Notes: generated from the sequence alone by a model not told the origin. 9,009 nucleotides of DNA from Fusobacterium sp. (GCA_030527385.1 JAUNAY010000047.1:1-9009), one strand, 5' to 3'. Positions 1 through 6,588 are shown, counted from the stretch's first letter. A program made the numbers and translations.

Positions 1-34
1 CTAATAAATACAATCTCTCTCTTTTTCTATTCAT
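1..34 (-). CDS. Start of an unidentified gene, running off the left edge
   Basis: Only the first 11 codons are visible. They read MNRKRERLYLL and stay open to the window edge. The start is chosen because the minus strand carries AAGGGAGG (39-46) four bases before an ATG at 32-34, as strong as the ribosome binding sites of the other genes here. The visible N-terminus is very basic, followed by hydrophobic residues. That could be the start of a membrane-inserted or nucleic-acid-binding protein, but 11 residues cannot decide it. The gene lies beyond the terminator of the rdgB operon, so it probably has its own promoter. I do not recognise it. A chance ATG behind a purine run is possible but less likely. 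Confidence 0.55.
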   Translation of the reverse strand, partial: MNRKRERLYLL

Positions 35-38
35 TTAT

Positions 39-46
39 CCTCCCTT
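39..46 (-). promoter_or_regulatory. Ribosome binding site of the left-edge gene
   Basis: AAGGGAGG on the minus strand sits four bases upstream of the ATG at 32-34. It is the main evidence that a gene starts there. Just upstream, the heptamer TACACAA/TTGTGTA occurs twice in direct orientation (45-51 and 54-60, period 9). I cannot assign a meaning to that repeat. Confidence 0.55.
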
Positions 47-115
47 GTGTAATTTGTGTACTTTTAAATCAAAACTATCTATTTTAATTTTATTTTTTGA
101 TTTCAAAACAAAGGT

Positions 116-144
116 ATAATATCATCTTTCAGTAATAAAATAAA
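116..144 (-). promoter_or_regulatory. Candidate extended -10 promoter for the left-edge gene
   Basis: On the minus strand TATTAT (116-121) is preceded by TGA, giving a TGN extended -10 element. The hexamer 17 bases upstream, TTTATT (139-144), matches only three positions of TTGACA. Transcription would begin near 108-110 and leave a leader of about 75 bases before the ATG at 32-34. A 14-bp interrupted palindrome, TTTTGA-TT-TCAAAA (95-108), would overlap the start point and could be an operator. The whole region is so AT-rich that -10-like strings are expected by chance. Confidence 0.35.
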
Positions 145-214
145 TCGTTGTTATTCTATTAACATTTTTCTAGTTTAATTACAAATTTATGTTATATTTT
201 TACTATTTTTTAAC

Positions 215-257
215 AAAAAATAAAAAAATGTTAGTATTTTTAAAAAATACTAACATT
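215..257 (-). terminator. Rho-independent terminator closing the pcrA-to-rdgB operon
   Basis: A perfect 15-bp inverted repeat (arms 227-241 and 243-257) lies 28 bases after the rdgB stop codon. On the minus strand it is followed by TTTTTATTTTTT (215-226), a good U-tract. No T-run follows the hairpin on the plus strand, so it is oriented for minus-strand transcripts. Only two pairs of the stem are G-C, which is weak for this class but normal for such an AT-rich genome. The innermost pairs would open into a loop. An extra all-AT hairpin with 8-bp arms (204-211 and 215-222) overlaps the U-tract and is probably incidental. Confidence 0.75.
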
Positions 258-285
258 AAAAACTTTTTATATTTTCTTTTCTTTT

Positions 286-876
286 CTAATCTTTTAAAAT
301 TTTTTCAAGTTCTACTTCCAATTTTTTTAAAGCATTCGCTCTATGACTAATCACATTTTTCATTTCTGGCATTTCTGCTAATGTTTTTCCATACTTCTCT
401 ACATAAAAGTGAGGATCATATCCAAAACCTGTATTTCCTCTAGGAATATCAATAATTTCTCCCTCAACTTCCCCTCTAAAAGAGTAAGATTTTCCATCTG
501 GTTTACCTAAAGTGATAACACTTACAAAATGAGCTTTTCTATTTTCTATACCTTGAAGATTTTTGATTAGCTTTTCATTATTTGAAGCATCTGTAGCTCC
601 CTCTCCAGAATATCTAGCAGAATAAACTCCAGGAGCTCCTCCAAGGGCGTCCACACAAAGTCCAGAATCATCTGCTATTGTTATCATTCCTGTAAATTTA
701 GCTATTTCTAAAGCTTTTTTTGCTGAATTAGCTTCAAATGTATCTCCATCTTCTATTACTTCAGGTATTTCAATTCCATCTTTTATTGATAATATTTCAA
801 TATCTTTTAAATTTTTAAAAATAGCTTTTATCTCATCTATTTTATGCTTATTTCCAGTTGCTAAAAATATTTTCAT
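286..876 (-). CDS. rdgB: XTP/dITP diphosphatase (RdgB/HAM1 family)
   Basis: This cytosolic enzyme hydrolyses dITP, XTP and ITP to monophosphate and pyrophosphate, keeping deaminated purines out of DNA and RNA. The 196-residue product matches the usual family length. Visible motifs are the nucleotide-binding TGNKHK (7-12), DDSG (69-72) with the expected catalytic Asp69, the GGAPGVYSARYSG block just after it, FGYDP (151-155) and the C-terminal SHRANALKKL (177-186). The frame could start at a GTG at 885. I prefer the ATG at 876 because AGGTGA (882-887) is then placed five bases upstream, whereas the GTG lies inside that site. The start is one base past the rph stop, so translation is probably coupled. 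It is the last gene before the terminator. Confidence 0.95.
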   Translation of the reverse strand: MKIFLATGNKHKIDEIKAIFKNLKDIEILSIKDGIEIPEVIEDGDTFEANSAKKALEIAKFTGMITIADDSGLCVDALGGAPGVYSARYSGEGATDASNNEKLIKNLQGIENRKAHFVSVITLGKPDGKSYSFRGEVEGEIIDIPRGNTGFGYDPHFYVEKYGKTLAEMPEMKNVISHRANALKKLEVELEKILKD

Positions 877-877
877 A

Positions 878-1642
878 CTAATCACCTATTATTTTATTTT
901 GTAATTCTATAATCTCATTTATTCCAGCTTCTGCTAGATCAAGAAGTTGATTTAGTTCTGCTCTTGTATAAGTTGCCTCTTCTCCTGTTCCTTGAACTTC
1001 AACAAATCTTCCATCTCCATTCATAACAACATTCATATCAACTTCAGCTGCTGAATCCTCTGAATATTTTAAATCTAACATAGGTGTTCCACCAACTATT
1101 CCTACACTTATAGCTGCTACATTTGATATAATTGGGCTTTCTGCAATTACTCCATTTTCTACTAATTTTTTCATTGCTAATGCTAAAGCTATATATCCTC
1201 CTGAAATAGATGTAGTTCTAGTTCCTCCATCTGCTTGAATAACATCACAATCAATAGTTACTGTTCTCTCTCCTAACTTATCTAAATCAACTGCTGTTCT
1301 CAAAGCTCTTCCAATAAGTCTTTGAATTTCCATAGTTCTTCCAGATAATTTCCCTTTAGCTGATTCTCTTTGAGTTCTTTCTCCAGTAGCTCTTGGAATC
1401 ATTGAATATTCAGCAGTTATCCACCCTTTTCCTTGACCTTTTAAAAATGAAGGTACTTTCTCACTTACAGAAGCTGTACATATAACCTTAGTATTTCCAA
1501 ACTCTATAAGCACAGATCCCTCAGCATAAAGATTAAAATCTCTTGTTATTCTAATTTTTCTAAGTTGATTTTCTGCTCTTCCGTCCTCTCTATATTTTAC
1601 ACTTCTTAAGTCTTCCTCTATTACAATCTCTTTTATTTCCAT
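878..1642 (-). CDS. rph: Ribonuclease PH
   Basis: RNase PH is a phosphorolytic 3'-to-5' exoribonuclease that trims tRNA precursors. It normally works as a ring-shaped hexamer in the cytoplasm. The 254-residue protein follows the E. coli enzyme throughout: DGR at 20-22, FLKGQGKGWITAEY (66-79), GRTMEIQRLIGRALR (101-115) with the phosphate-site Arg102, DCDVIQADGGTRT (131-143) with Thr141/Arg142, and EDSAAEVDMNVV (195-206). It carries about 16 extra residues before the usual N-terminus. No ATG lies further in, and AGGAG sits seven bases before the ATG at 1642, so the extension looks genuine. It begins 17 bases after the exporter gene and is followed at once by rdgB, a pairing also common in Firmicutes. 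Function is confidently assigned; the role of the extension is unknown. Confidence 0.96.
   Translation of the reverse strand: MEIKEIVIEEDLRSVKYREDGRAENQLRKIRITRDFNLYAEGSVLIEFGNTKVICTASVSEKVPSFLKGQGKGWITAEYSMIPRATGERTQRESAKGKLSGRTMEIQRLIGRALRTAVDLDKLGERTVTIDCDVIQADGGTRTTSISGGYIALALAMKKLVENGVIAESPIISNVAAISVGIVGGTPMLDLKYSEDSAAEVDMNVVMNGDGRFVEVQGTGEEATYTRAELNQLLDLAEAGINEIIELQNKIIGD
882..887 (-). promoter_or_regulatory. Ribosome binding site deciding the rdgB start
   Basis: AGGTGA on the minus strand is embedded in the last codons of rph and lies five bases before the ATG at 876. It overlaps the alternative GTG codon at 885, which argues against the longer reading of rdgB by three residues. Confidence 0.7.
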
Positions 1643-1659
1643 CTATTTTTCTCCTTTTT

Positions 1660-3462
1660 TTATACCAACACTGGTTCTTTTTTCTCCAAAACTATATTTT
1701 TGTCATCATCTTGCTTACCAAATTGTATTTCATAAAGATGTCTATATAATCCATTTTTAGTTAATAACTCTTTATGACTTCCTATCTCTTTTATCTCTCC
1801 ATTTTCCATAACTACTATTTTATCAGCGTTTATAATAGTAGATAATCTATGAGCTATTACAAAAGTTGTTCTATTTACCATAAGTTTATCCAAAGCATCT
1901 TGAACTAATCTTTCTGACTCTGTATCCAAAGCTGAGGTAGCCTCATCTAGTATCATTATTTCAGGGTTTTGTATTAATGCTCTAGCAATTGCTATCCTTT
2001 GTTTTTGTCCTCCTGAAAGCATTGTTCCACGCTCTCCAACTTCTGTTTTAAATTGATTAGGAAGTTCCATAATAAAATCATAAGCATTTGCCATTTTACT
2101 AGCTCTTATTATCTCTTCCTCTGTAACTCCCTCTTTTCCAAAAGCTATATTTTCAGAAACTGTTCCACTAAATAAAAAACTCTCTTGTGGAACAACTCCA
2201 ATATAATCTCTGTATTTTTTCAATGAAAGATTTTTTATATCTATTCCATTCACCTCTATACTTCCCTTAGAAGCCTCAAAAAATCTAGGGATTAAGTTTA
2301 CAAGTGTTGTCTTCCCACTTCCACTTTTTCCAACAAAAGCTACAACCTCTCCAGCTTTAACATCAAGATTTATATTTTTTAAAACTAATTCATCTGAATC
2401 ATCATAATGAAATGAAACATTTTTAAATTTCATATTTTTTATTTTTCCATTAAGTTCTTTTAGCTCACCATAATAATCTTTCTCAATAGGTACATCTAAT
2501 ATTTCTATTACTCTATCTGCTGACGGTAATGCCTCTTGAAGATCGTTATTTTTATTTACCAATCTTTTTAATGGCTGACTCATAAGTCCTAAAGCAGTAA
2601 CAAATGATATTAAATCTCCAGCTGTCATTGTCTTAGCCACTAAGATTTGATATCCACCATATGAAGCAACTAACAACACCATAATTGTTGTAATAACTTC
2701 ATTTATTGGAGAAACCTTTGCCTTAATCTTAGTACTTCTATATGACTTTTGAAACTCGTCCATACTTATCTCTTTATATCTTTCTATCATATCATCATTG
2801 TTATTAAAAGCCTTTATTACAAATACCCCAGATAGTGTCTCTTGAATAAAAGCTGTTACTGCTCCTGAAGTATCCTGTCTTATTCTTCCTGATTTTCTAA
2901 TTTTTTTAGTATATTTTCTAACAGTACTGATTATCAACGGCATAACAATCAAAGCGATTAAAGCAAGTATAAAATCAACTTGAAACATTCTAAAAGTTAG
3001 GGCTATAACTGTCAAAAATTCCTTAAACATATCAAAAATAATAAAACCTATTCTTCCTAAAGTTGCTGAATCTCCAGAAAGTCTAGCCATAATATCTCCA
3101 AGTTTATTTTGCTTAAAATATGACATTGGCAGGTGTTGAAGATGTGCATAAACATCTATCTTTATATCTCTTTTTATTGTTTCTGTAACATAGTTTGACG
3201 ATATTGAAGCAAAGTATCCAGTGACAACCTTAGTAATAGTTGCTACAAAAATACCAGCAATTACTAAAACCATCATTTTAGCATTTTTATTTACTAAAAC
3301 ATCATCTATTAAATATTTACTTAACCACGCTGGAACAGCTCCCATTGCTGAACTCACAGTTGACATTATTACAACTGCGAGCATAACCCATTTATATTTA
3401 AAACTATACCTTAAAAATGTATTTAAGGACTTATTTTTAAAAACACCTAATTTTTCTTTCAT
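1660..3462 (-). CDS. msbA: MsbA-type lipid A/multidrug ABC exporter (fused TMD-NBD)
   Basis: This is a 600-residue half-transporter expected to act as a homodimer in the inner membrane. An exporter membrane domain (about 1-325) shows hydrophobic segments near 24-46, 60-83, 135-155, 160-180 and 250-290. The ATPase domain has A-loop Tyr353, Walker A GKSGSGKT (378-385), Q-loop Gln426, signature LSGGQ (482-486), Walker B ILDE (504-507), the SALD D-loop and switch His538, so the site looks complete. A charged tail of about 20 residues follows. The ATG shares one base with the lpxB stop (TAATG), and AGGAGAG inside the lpxB end serves as ribosome binding site. Sequence alone does not separate MsbA from related multidrug exporters. 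The coupling to lpxB makes flipping of lipid A-core the best inference; the substrate is unproven. Confidence 0.88.
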   Translation of the reverse strand: MKEKLGVFKNKSLNTFLRYSFKYKWVMLAVVIMSTVSSAMGAVPAWLSKYLIDDVLVNKNAKMMVLVIAGIFVATITKVVTGYFASISSNYVTETIKRDIKIDVYAHLQHLPMSYFKQNKLGDIMARLSGDSATLGRIGFIIFDMFKEFLTVIALTFRMFQVDFILALIALIVMPLIISTVRKYTKKIRKSGRIRQDTSGAVTAFIQETLSGVFVIKAFNNNDDMIERYKEISMDEFQKSYRSTKIKAKVSPINEVITTIMVLLVASYGGYQILVAKTMTAGDLISFVTALGLMSQPLKRLVNKNNDLQEALPSADRVIEILDVPIEKDYYGELKELNGKIKNMKFKNVSFHYDDSDELVLKNINLDVKAGEVVAFVGKSGSGKTTLVNLIPRFFEASKGSIEVNGIDIKNLSLKKYRDYIGVVPQESFLFSGTVSENIAFGKEGVTEEEIIRASKMANAYDFIMELPNQFKTEVGERGTMLSGGQKQRIAIARALIQNPEIMILDEATSALDTESERLVQDALDKLMVNRTTFVIAHRLSTIINADKIVVMENGEIKEIGSHKELLTKNGLYRHLYEIQFGKQDDDKNIVLEKKEPVLV

Positions 3463-4535
3463 TACTCTCCTTTTATAAGAAACTCACCATAACTTTTTAT
3501 AATATCCTTACCTGAAAGTCTCTCTCTTACCATTGCAATATCTCTTGCCACCTTTTCTTTTGAATCTTCAAAATGCTCTAAATATTTTTCTATCTCTTTA
3601 ACATTACATCTCTCTTGTAAAAGTTCTGGATACACCTCTCTATTTAATGTTAAATTAGGGAGTGATACAAAACCAAGTTTAAGAATATGTCTTGCAATAA
3701 AAGCATTTATAACCCCTGTTTTATAAATAACCACAACAGGTATTCCTAAAAGAGCTAATTCTAAAGTTACCGTTCCAGAAGCAGCAACAGCATTTTTACA
3801 CTCTTTTACACACTCTACAAGTGATGTTTCTTCATATTTTACCTCAAGATTGCTATACTTTTCTAAATCTTCATCTATCCATTTTAAATGTTCTTTACTT
3901 GATAGTTTCAATAAAAATTGTTCATCTTTTTTATTTTTTATTAGTTCTATCATAATTGGAGACAATGCTTTTATCTCCTGTTTTCTACTACCAGGTAACA
4001 ATAAAATTTTATTTCCAGTTCTCTCAACTACTGAATACTTATCTACAAAAGGATTACCAAAATATGTAACCTTTACTCCCTCTTTTTTATAAAAATCTAC
4101 TTCCCAAGGAAAAATTACCATTATATGATCAGCTTTTACAAGTTTTTTTATTCTTCCTTTTCCCCATATCCATAATTTTGGAGGAATATAATAAAAAACT
4201 TCAACTTGTGGAACCTCTTTCTTTAAAAGCTCTAAAAATTTTAAATTAAACCCACCATAATCTACCAAAATAACTTTATCTATATTCTCTTTTTTTATAA
4301 ATTCTATGTATTCATTAGCTTTCTTTTTTAAAAAATTATATTTTTTTATTATCTCAGTAAAACCCATTATAGCTAATTCTGTTATATCTTGAATTATTTC
4401 TACACCTTGAGCTTTACTATGCTCACCAGCTACCCCATAAAATTTTATACTTTTATCCTCTTGAAGCATAGCTTTTACAAGATAAGAAAGATGTAGATCT
4501 CCTGACACCTCACCTGTCGATACAAAAAATTTCAT
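3462..4535 (-). CDS. lpxB: Lipid-A-disaccharide synthase
   Basis: LpxB is a peripheral-membrane GT-B glycosyltransferase (family GT19). It joins UDP-2,3-diacylglucosamine to lipid X, giving the beta-1,6 tetraacyl disaccharide. The 357-residue protein (E. coli: 382) shows STGEVSGDLH (6-15), ELAIMGFTEI (53-62), LLPGSRKQE (179-187), AASGTVTLEL (251-260) and SLPNLTLNREVYPELLQ (291-307). Asp92 and Arg184 align with Asp98 and Arg201, reported essential in other LpxB enzymes. Two conserved spots differ: DAPDFN is here DYGGFN (92-97), and the SPSVWAW region reads IPPKLWIW (117-124). The C-terminus is also shorter than in E. coli. AAAGGAG overlapping the lpxI stop supports the ATG at 4535, 11 bases after lpxI. 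It lies directly after the enzyme that makes its substrate and overlaps the exporter gene by one base. Confidence 0.95.
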   Translation of the reverse strand: MKFFVSTGEVSGDLHLSYLVKAMLQEDKSIKFYGVAGEHSKAQGVEIIQDITELAIMGFTEIIKKYNFLKKKANEYIEFIKKENIDKVILVDYGGFNLKFLELLKKEVPQVEVFYYIPPKLWIWGKGRIKKLVKADHIMVIFPWEVDFYKKEGVKVTYFGNPFVDKYSVVERTGNKILLLPGSRKQEIKALSPIMIELIKNKKDEQFLLKLSSKEHLKWIDEDLEKYSNLEVKYEETSLVECVKECKNAVAASGTVTLELALLGIPVVVIYKTGVINAFIARHILKLGFVSLPNLTLNREVYPELLQERCNVKEIEKYLEHFEDSKEKVARDIAMVRERLSGKDIIKSYGEFLIKGE

Positions 4536-4546
4536 AATAATCTCCT

Positions 4547-5350
4547 TTAAACCTTTATCCCCATTATGAAAAGATTGTTTTCTTCAGCTAATTTTATAGC
4601 TTCATCTCTATTTAAAAATAACATTTTACCAGCTTCTCCAACTATTCCTCTAGCTTTTATCGAGATAGCTCTTTTAATAGTTTCTATTCCAACAGCAGGA
4701 ATATCAACCCTCATATCTTGTTGTGGTCTTGACATTTTCACTATTATAGTTTTATCTCCAGCAAGCTCTCCTCCACGCAATATAGTTTTATCTGTTCCCT
4801 CTATTCCCTCAAGAGCCACTATCGAAGAATCTTTACATACTACTGTTTGCCCTGCGTCCACTTCACTAAGAGCCTTCGCTCCCTCTATTCCTATTTTTAT
4901 AGTTTTTATCTCTTCAGAATTTGGTGTTATCTTAGTATAACATCTCTCCTCAAACATAAAATTTTTTAATAGATAATTTTGTGGTAAAACCTTTATTCCA
5001 TTCAATCTAAAAAAAGCTATAACTGCAAAAAGGAGAGTCTCGTCCTTCTTATCAGGTACTCTTTTAAGAAGCTCCTCTCCATATTTATCTAGTTTCATAT
5101 CTTTAAAAATAAGTTCTTTTTCTACTTTACCAAGCATTACTATTTTATCTATATCGTTTAGAAGAAAATGTTTTACTATTCCTCCAACTTCCCCTATATT
5201 AAATGCTTTAAAAGAGCTGTATTTTTTTATTTCAGGCTCTATGCTATCAAAGAGTCCTATTGGGAAAACATCAATATTTTGCTTTTCAGCCTCTTGCAAG
5301 AAATAAAGGGGTAATTTTCCATTACCTACTATTATTCCTATTTTTTTCAT
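4547..5350 (-). CDS. lpxI: UDP-2,3-diacylglucosamine pyrophosphatase LpxI
   Basis: LpxI hydrolyses UDP-2,3-diacylglucosamine to lipid X and UMP. It replaces the unrelated LpxH or LpxG in lineages lacking them. The 267-residue product was long annotated as DUF1009. Family features seen are IGIIVGNGKLP (4-14) at the N-terminus, EVGGIVKHF (54-62), RPQQDMRVDIPAVGIETI (208-225) and ARGIVGEAGKMLFLNRDE (233-250) near the end. An Asp of the QDMRVD segment (Asp212 or Asp216) probably matches the catalytic Asp described in Caulobacter LpxI; I could not align the two to decide. There is no signal peptide or membrane segment. The ATG overlaps the lpxA stop by one base (TAATG), and the GGGGG run upstream is rather far away, so translational coupling to lpxA is likely. 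Its place just before lpxB fits the pathway order. Confidence 0.93.
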   Translation of the reverse strand: MKKIGIIVGNGKLPLYFLQEAEKQNIDVFPIGLFDSIEPEIKKYSSFKAFNIGEVGGIVKHFLLNDIDKIVMLGKVEKELIFKDMKLDKYGEELLKRVPDKKDETLLFAVIAFFRLNGIKVLPQNYLLKNFMFEERCYTKITPNSEEIKTIKIGIEGAKALSEVDAGQTVVCKDSSIVALEGIEGTDKTILRGGELAGDKTIIVKMSRPQQDMRVDIPAVGIETIKRAISIKARGIVGEAGKMLFLNRDEAIKLAEENNLFIMGIKV

Positions 5351-6123
5351 TATCTTGTGATCCCCCTACTACTTCCATTTATAAATTCTAATAGATATTT
5401 TATATTTTTATCTTCTCCATACTCCTCTTCAGCTTGTTTTATTGCTTCTTTTAAAGGTAATCCATTTCTGAAGATTATTCTATAAACTTTTTTCAAATTA
5501 GAAATTTCTTCATCTGTAAATCCTCTTCTTCTAAGTCCTATACTATTTAATCCTCTTATTTCTGCTTTATTTCCTTCGGCCAATACAAAAGGACAAATAT
5601 CTTGATTTACAGCACTAGCTCCACCAATCATTGAATATGATCCTATTCTACAAAATTGATGCACTGGTGTAAGTCCACCTATTATGGCAAAACTATCAAC
5701 TACCACGTGTCCTGCTAATGTTACATTGTTTGCAAGTATACAACCATCTCCAACTATAACATCGTGTGCTATATGAACATATGCCATCAATAGATTTCCA
5801 CTACCTATTCTTGTTTCCCATCTATCATCTGTCCCTCTATGAATAGTTACAAACTCTCTTATAGAGTTTTTATTTCCTATGATAGTTTTTGTCGGTTCAT
5901 TTTTATATTTTAAATCTTGATTTACTTTTCCAATAGAAACAAATGAATAGATTGTATTTTCCTCTCCTATTTCTGTTATTCCTTCTATAACTACGTGAGA
6001 TTGTAAAACTGTATTTTTTCCTATTTTAACATCTTTTCCTATTATACAGTAAGGTCCTATTTTTACTCCATCTTCTATAACTGCTCCCTCTTCAATGATT
6101 GCAGTTTTATGAATTTCTATCAA
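5350..6123 (-). CDS. lpxA: UDP-N-acetylglucosamine O-acyltransferase (TTG start)
   Basis: LpxA transfers a 3-hydroxyacyl chain from ACP to O-3 of UDP-GlcNAc, the first step of lipid A synthesis, as a cytoplasmic left-handed beta-helix trimer. The 257-residue product shows hexapeptide repeats over roughly residues 10-185, SIGKVNQDLKY (63-73), IREFVTIHRGT (88-98), HIAHD (117-121) with catalytic His120, LAGHVVVDSFAIIGG (136-150) and a helical C-terminus with GLRRRGF (196-202). The longest frame starts at a TTG at 6138, but GGGGGAG (6130-6136) sits six bases before the second TTG at 6123. Starting there gives MIEIHKTAIIEEGA, which aligns end to end with E. coli LpxA. The residue matching the E. 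coli chain-length position Gly173 is Gly168, suggesting long (about C14) hydroxyacyl chains. It follows fabZ by 17 bases. Confidence 0.95.
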   Translation of the reverse strand: MIEIHKTAIIEEGAVIEDGVKIGPYCIIGKDVKIGKNTVLQSHVVIEGITEIGEENTIYSFVSIGKVNQDLKYKNEPTKTIIGNKNSIREFVTIHRGTDDRWETRIGSGNLLMAYVHIAHDVIVGDGCILANNVTLAGHVVVDSFAIIGGLTPVHQFCRIGSYSMIGGASAVNQDICPFVLAEGNKAEIRGLNSIGLRRRGFTDEEISNLKKVYRIIFRNGLPLKEAIKQAEEEYGEDKNIKYLLEFINGSSRGITR

Positions 6124-6129
6124 CCTAAA

Positions 6130-6136
6130 CTCCCCC
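6130..6136 (-). promoter_or_regulatory. Ribosome binding site deciding the lpxA start
   Basis: GGGGGAG on the minus strand lies six bases before the TTG at 6123. It falls inside the coding part of the longer reading that begins at the TTG at 6138, so it favours the shorter protein. No ATG or GTG in this frame would fit the family N-terminus. Confidence 0.7.
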
Positions 6137-6140
6137 AATC

Positions 6141-6566
6141 TTATTTGTCTGTTATACAGAATGTAAATGTTGCCTCACAAGCTACTGTTCCATCTACTTT
6201 TGCTACTCCGTGAGCCTTTACAAAGTTTCTTTTAATTTTTTCTACTTCTACTTCATAGATTATTTGATCTCCAGGTCTTATTGGACTTTTAAATTTTGCA
6301 CTCTCTACTCCTACAAAGTAAGGAACTTTTCCCTCTATTCCGTCCATTACAAGAACTCCTAAACATTGAGCCATACCCTCTACAATAAGAACTCCTGGCA
6401 TAATAGGGTGCCCTGGAAAATGTCCATTAAAAAATTCCTCATTGATAGTTACATTTTTTAAACCTTTTATTTTTTGTTCCTCTTTATTTACCTCAACGAT
6501 TCTATCTACCAATAAAAAAGGGTATCTGTGTGGAATTCTTTTCATAATTTCTAAAGTATCTAACAT
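6141..6566 (-). CDS. fabZ: 3-hydroxyacyl-[acyl-carrier-protein] dehydratase FabZ
   Basis: FabZ dehydrates (3R)-hydroxyacyl-ACP to trans-2-enoyl-ACP in fatty acid elongation, using the same pool of 3-hydroxyacyl-ACP that LpxA draws on. The 141-residue hot-dog-fold protein has the usual length. It shows IPHRYPFLLVDRI (11-23), NGHFPGHPIMPGVLIVEGMAQ spanning 47-67 with the catalytic pair His49 and Glu63, and PIRPGD further on. The ATG at 6566 is preceded by AGGAGG six bases upstream, the best ribosome binding site in the window. It lies 22 bases after lpxC and 17 before lpxA. FabA is excluded by the short length and motif form. In many proteobacteria fabZ also sits beside lpxA, but after lpxD rather than lpxC. 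Confidence 0.96.
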   Translation of the reverse strand: MLDTLEIMKRIPHRYPFLLVDRIVEVNKEEQKIKGLKNVTINEEFFNGHFPGHPIMPGVLIVEGMAQCLGVLVMDGIEGKVPYFVGVESAKFKSPIRPGDQIIYEVEVEKIKRNFVKAHGVAKVDGTVACEATFTFCITDK

Positions 6567-6588
6567 ATTTTTCCTCCTAAGTTTTTTA

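Noticed and set aside
97..120. Plus-strand TTGATT and perfect TATAAT (115-120) as a promoter
   Set aside because: The spacer is only 12 bases and no plus-strand gene follows; a transcript would run antisense into the terminator and rdgB. The same bases fit the minus-strand extended -10 better.
160..233. Inverted repeat TAACATTTTT (160-169) and AAAAATGTTA (224-233)
   Set aside because: It overlaps the terminator arm in a very AT-rich stretch, so partial matches are expected. Nothing suggests a regulatory switch.
3221..3478. Plus-strand open frame of 85 codons
   Set aside because: It is antisense to the start of the exporter gene, whose membrane segments and coupling to lpxB are clear, and it resembles no family.
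3850..4092. Plus-strand open frame of 80 codons
   Set aside because: It is antisense to lpxB and rich in Ser, Phe and Leu, as expected of a shadow frame.
4321..4350. Homopolymer T runs in lpxB as possible phase-variation tracts
   Set aside because: The runs are about seven bases or shorter and similar runs occur all over the window; nothing marks lpxB as a switching gene.
4566..4940. Plus-strand open frame of 124 codons
   Set aside because: It lies wholly antisense to lpxI, has no ribosome binding site that I can see, and its composition (Ser, Ile and Pro rich) is what the complement of a purine-rich gene gives.
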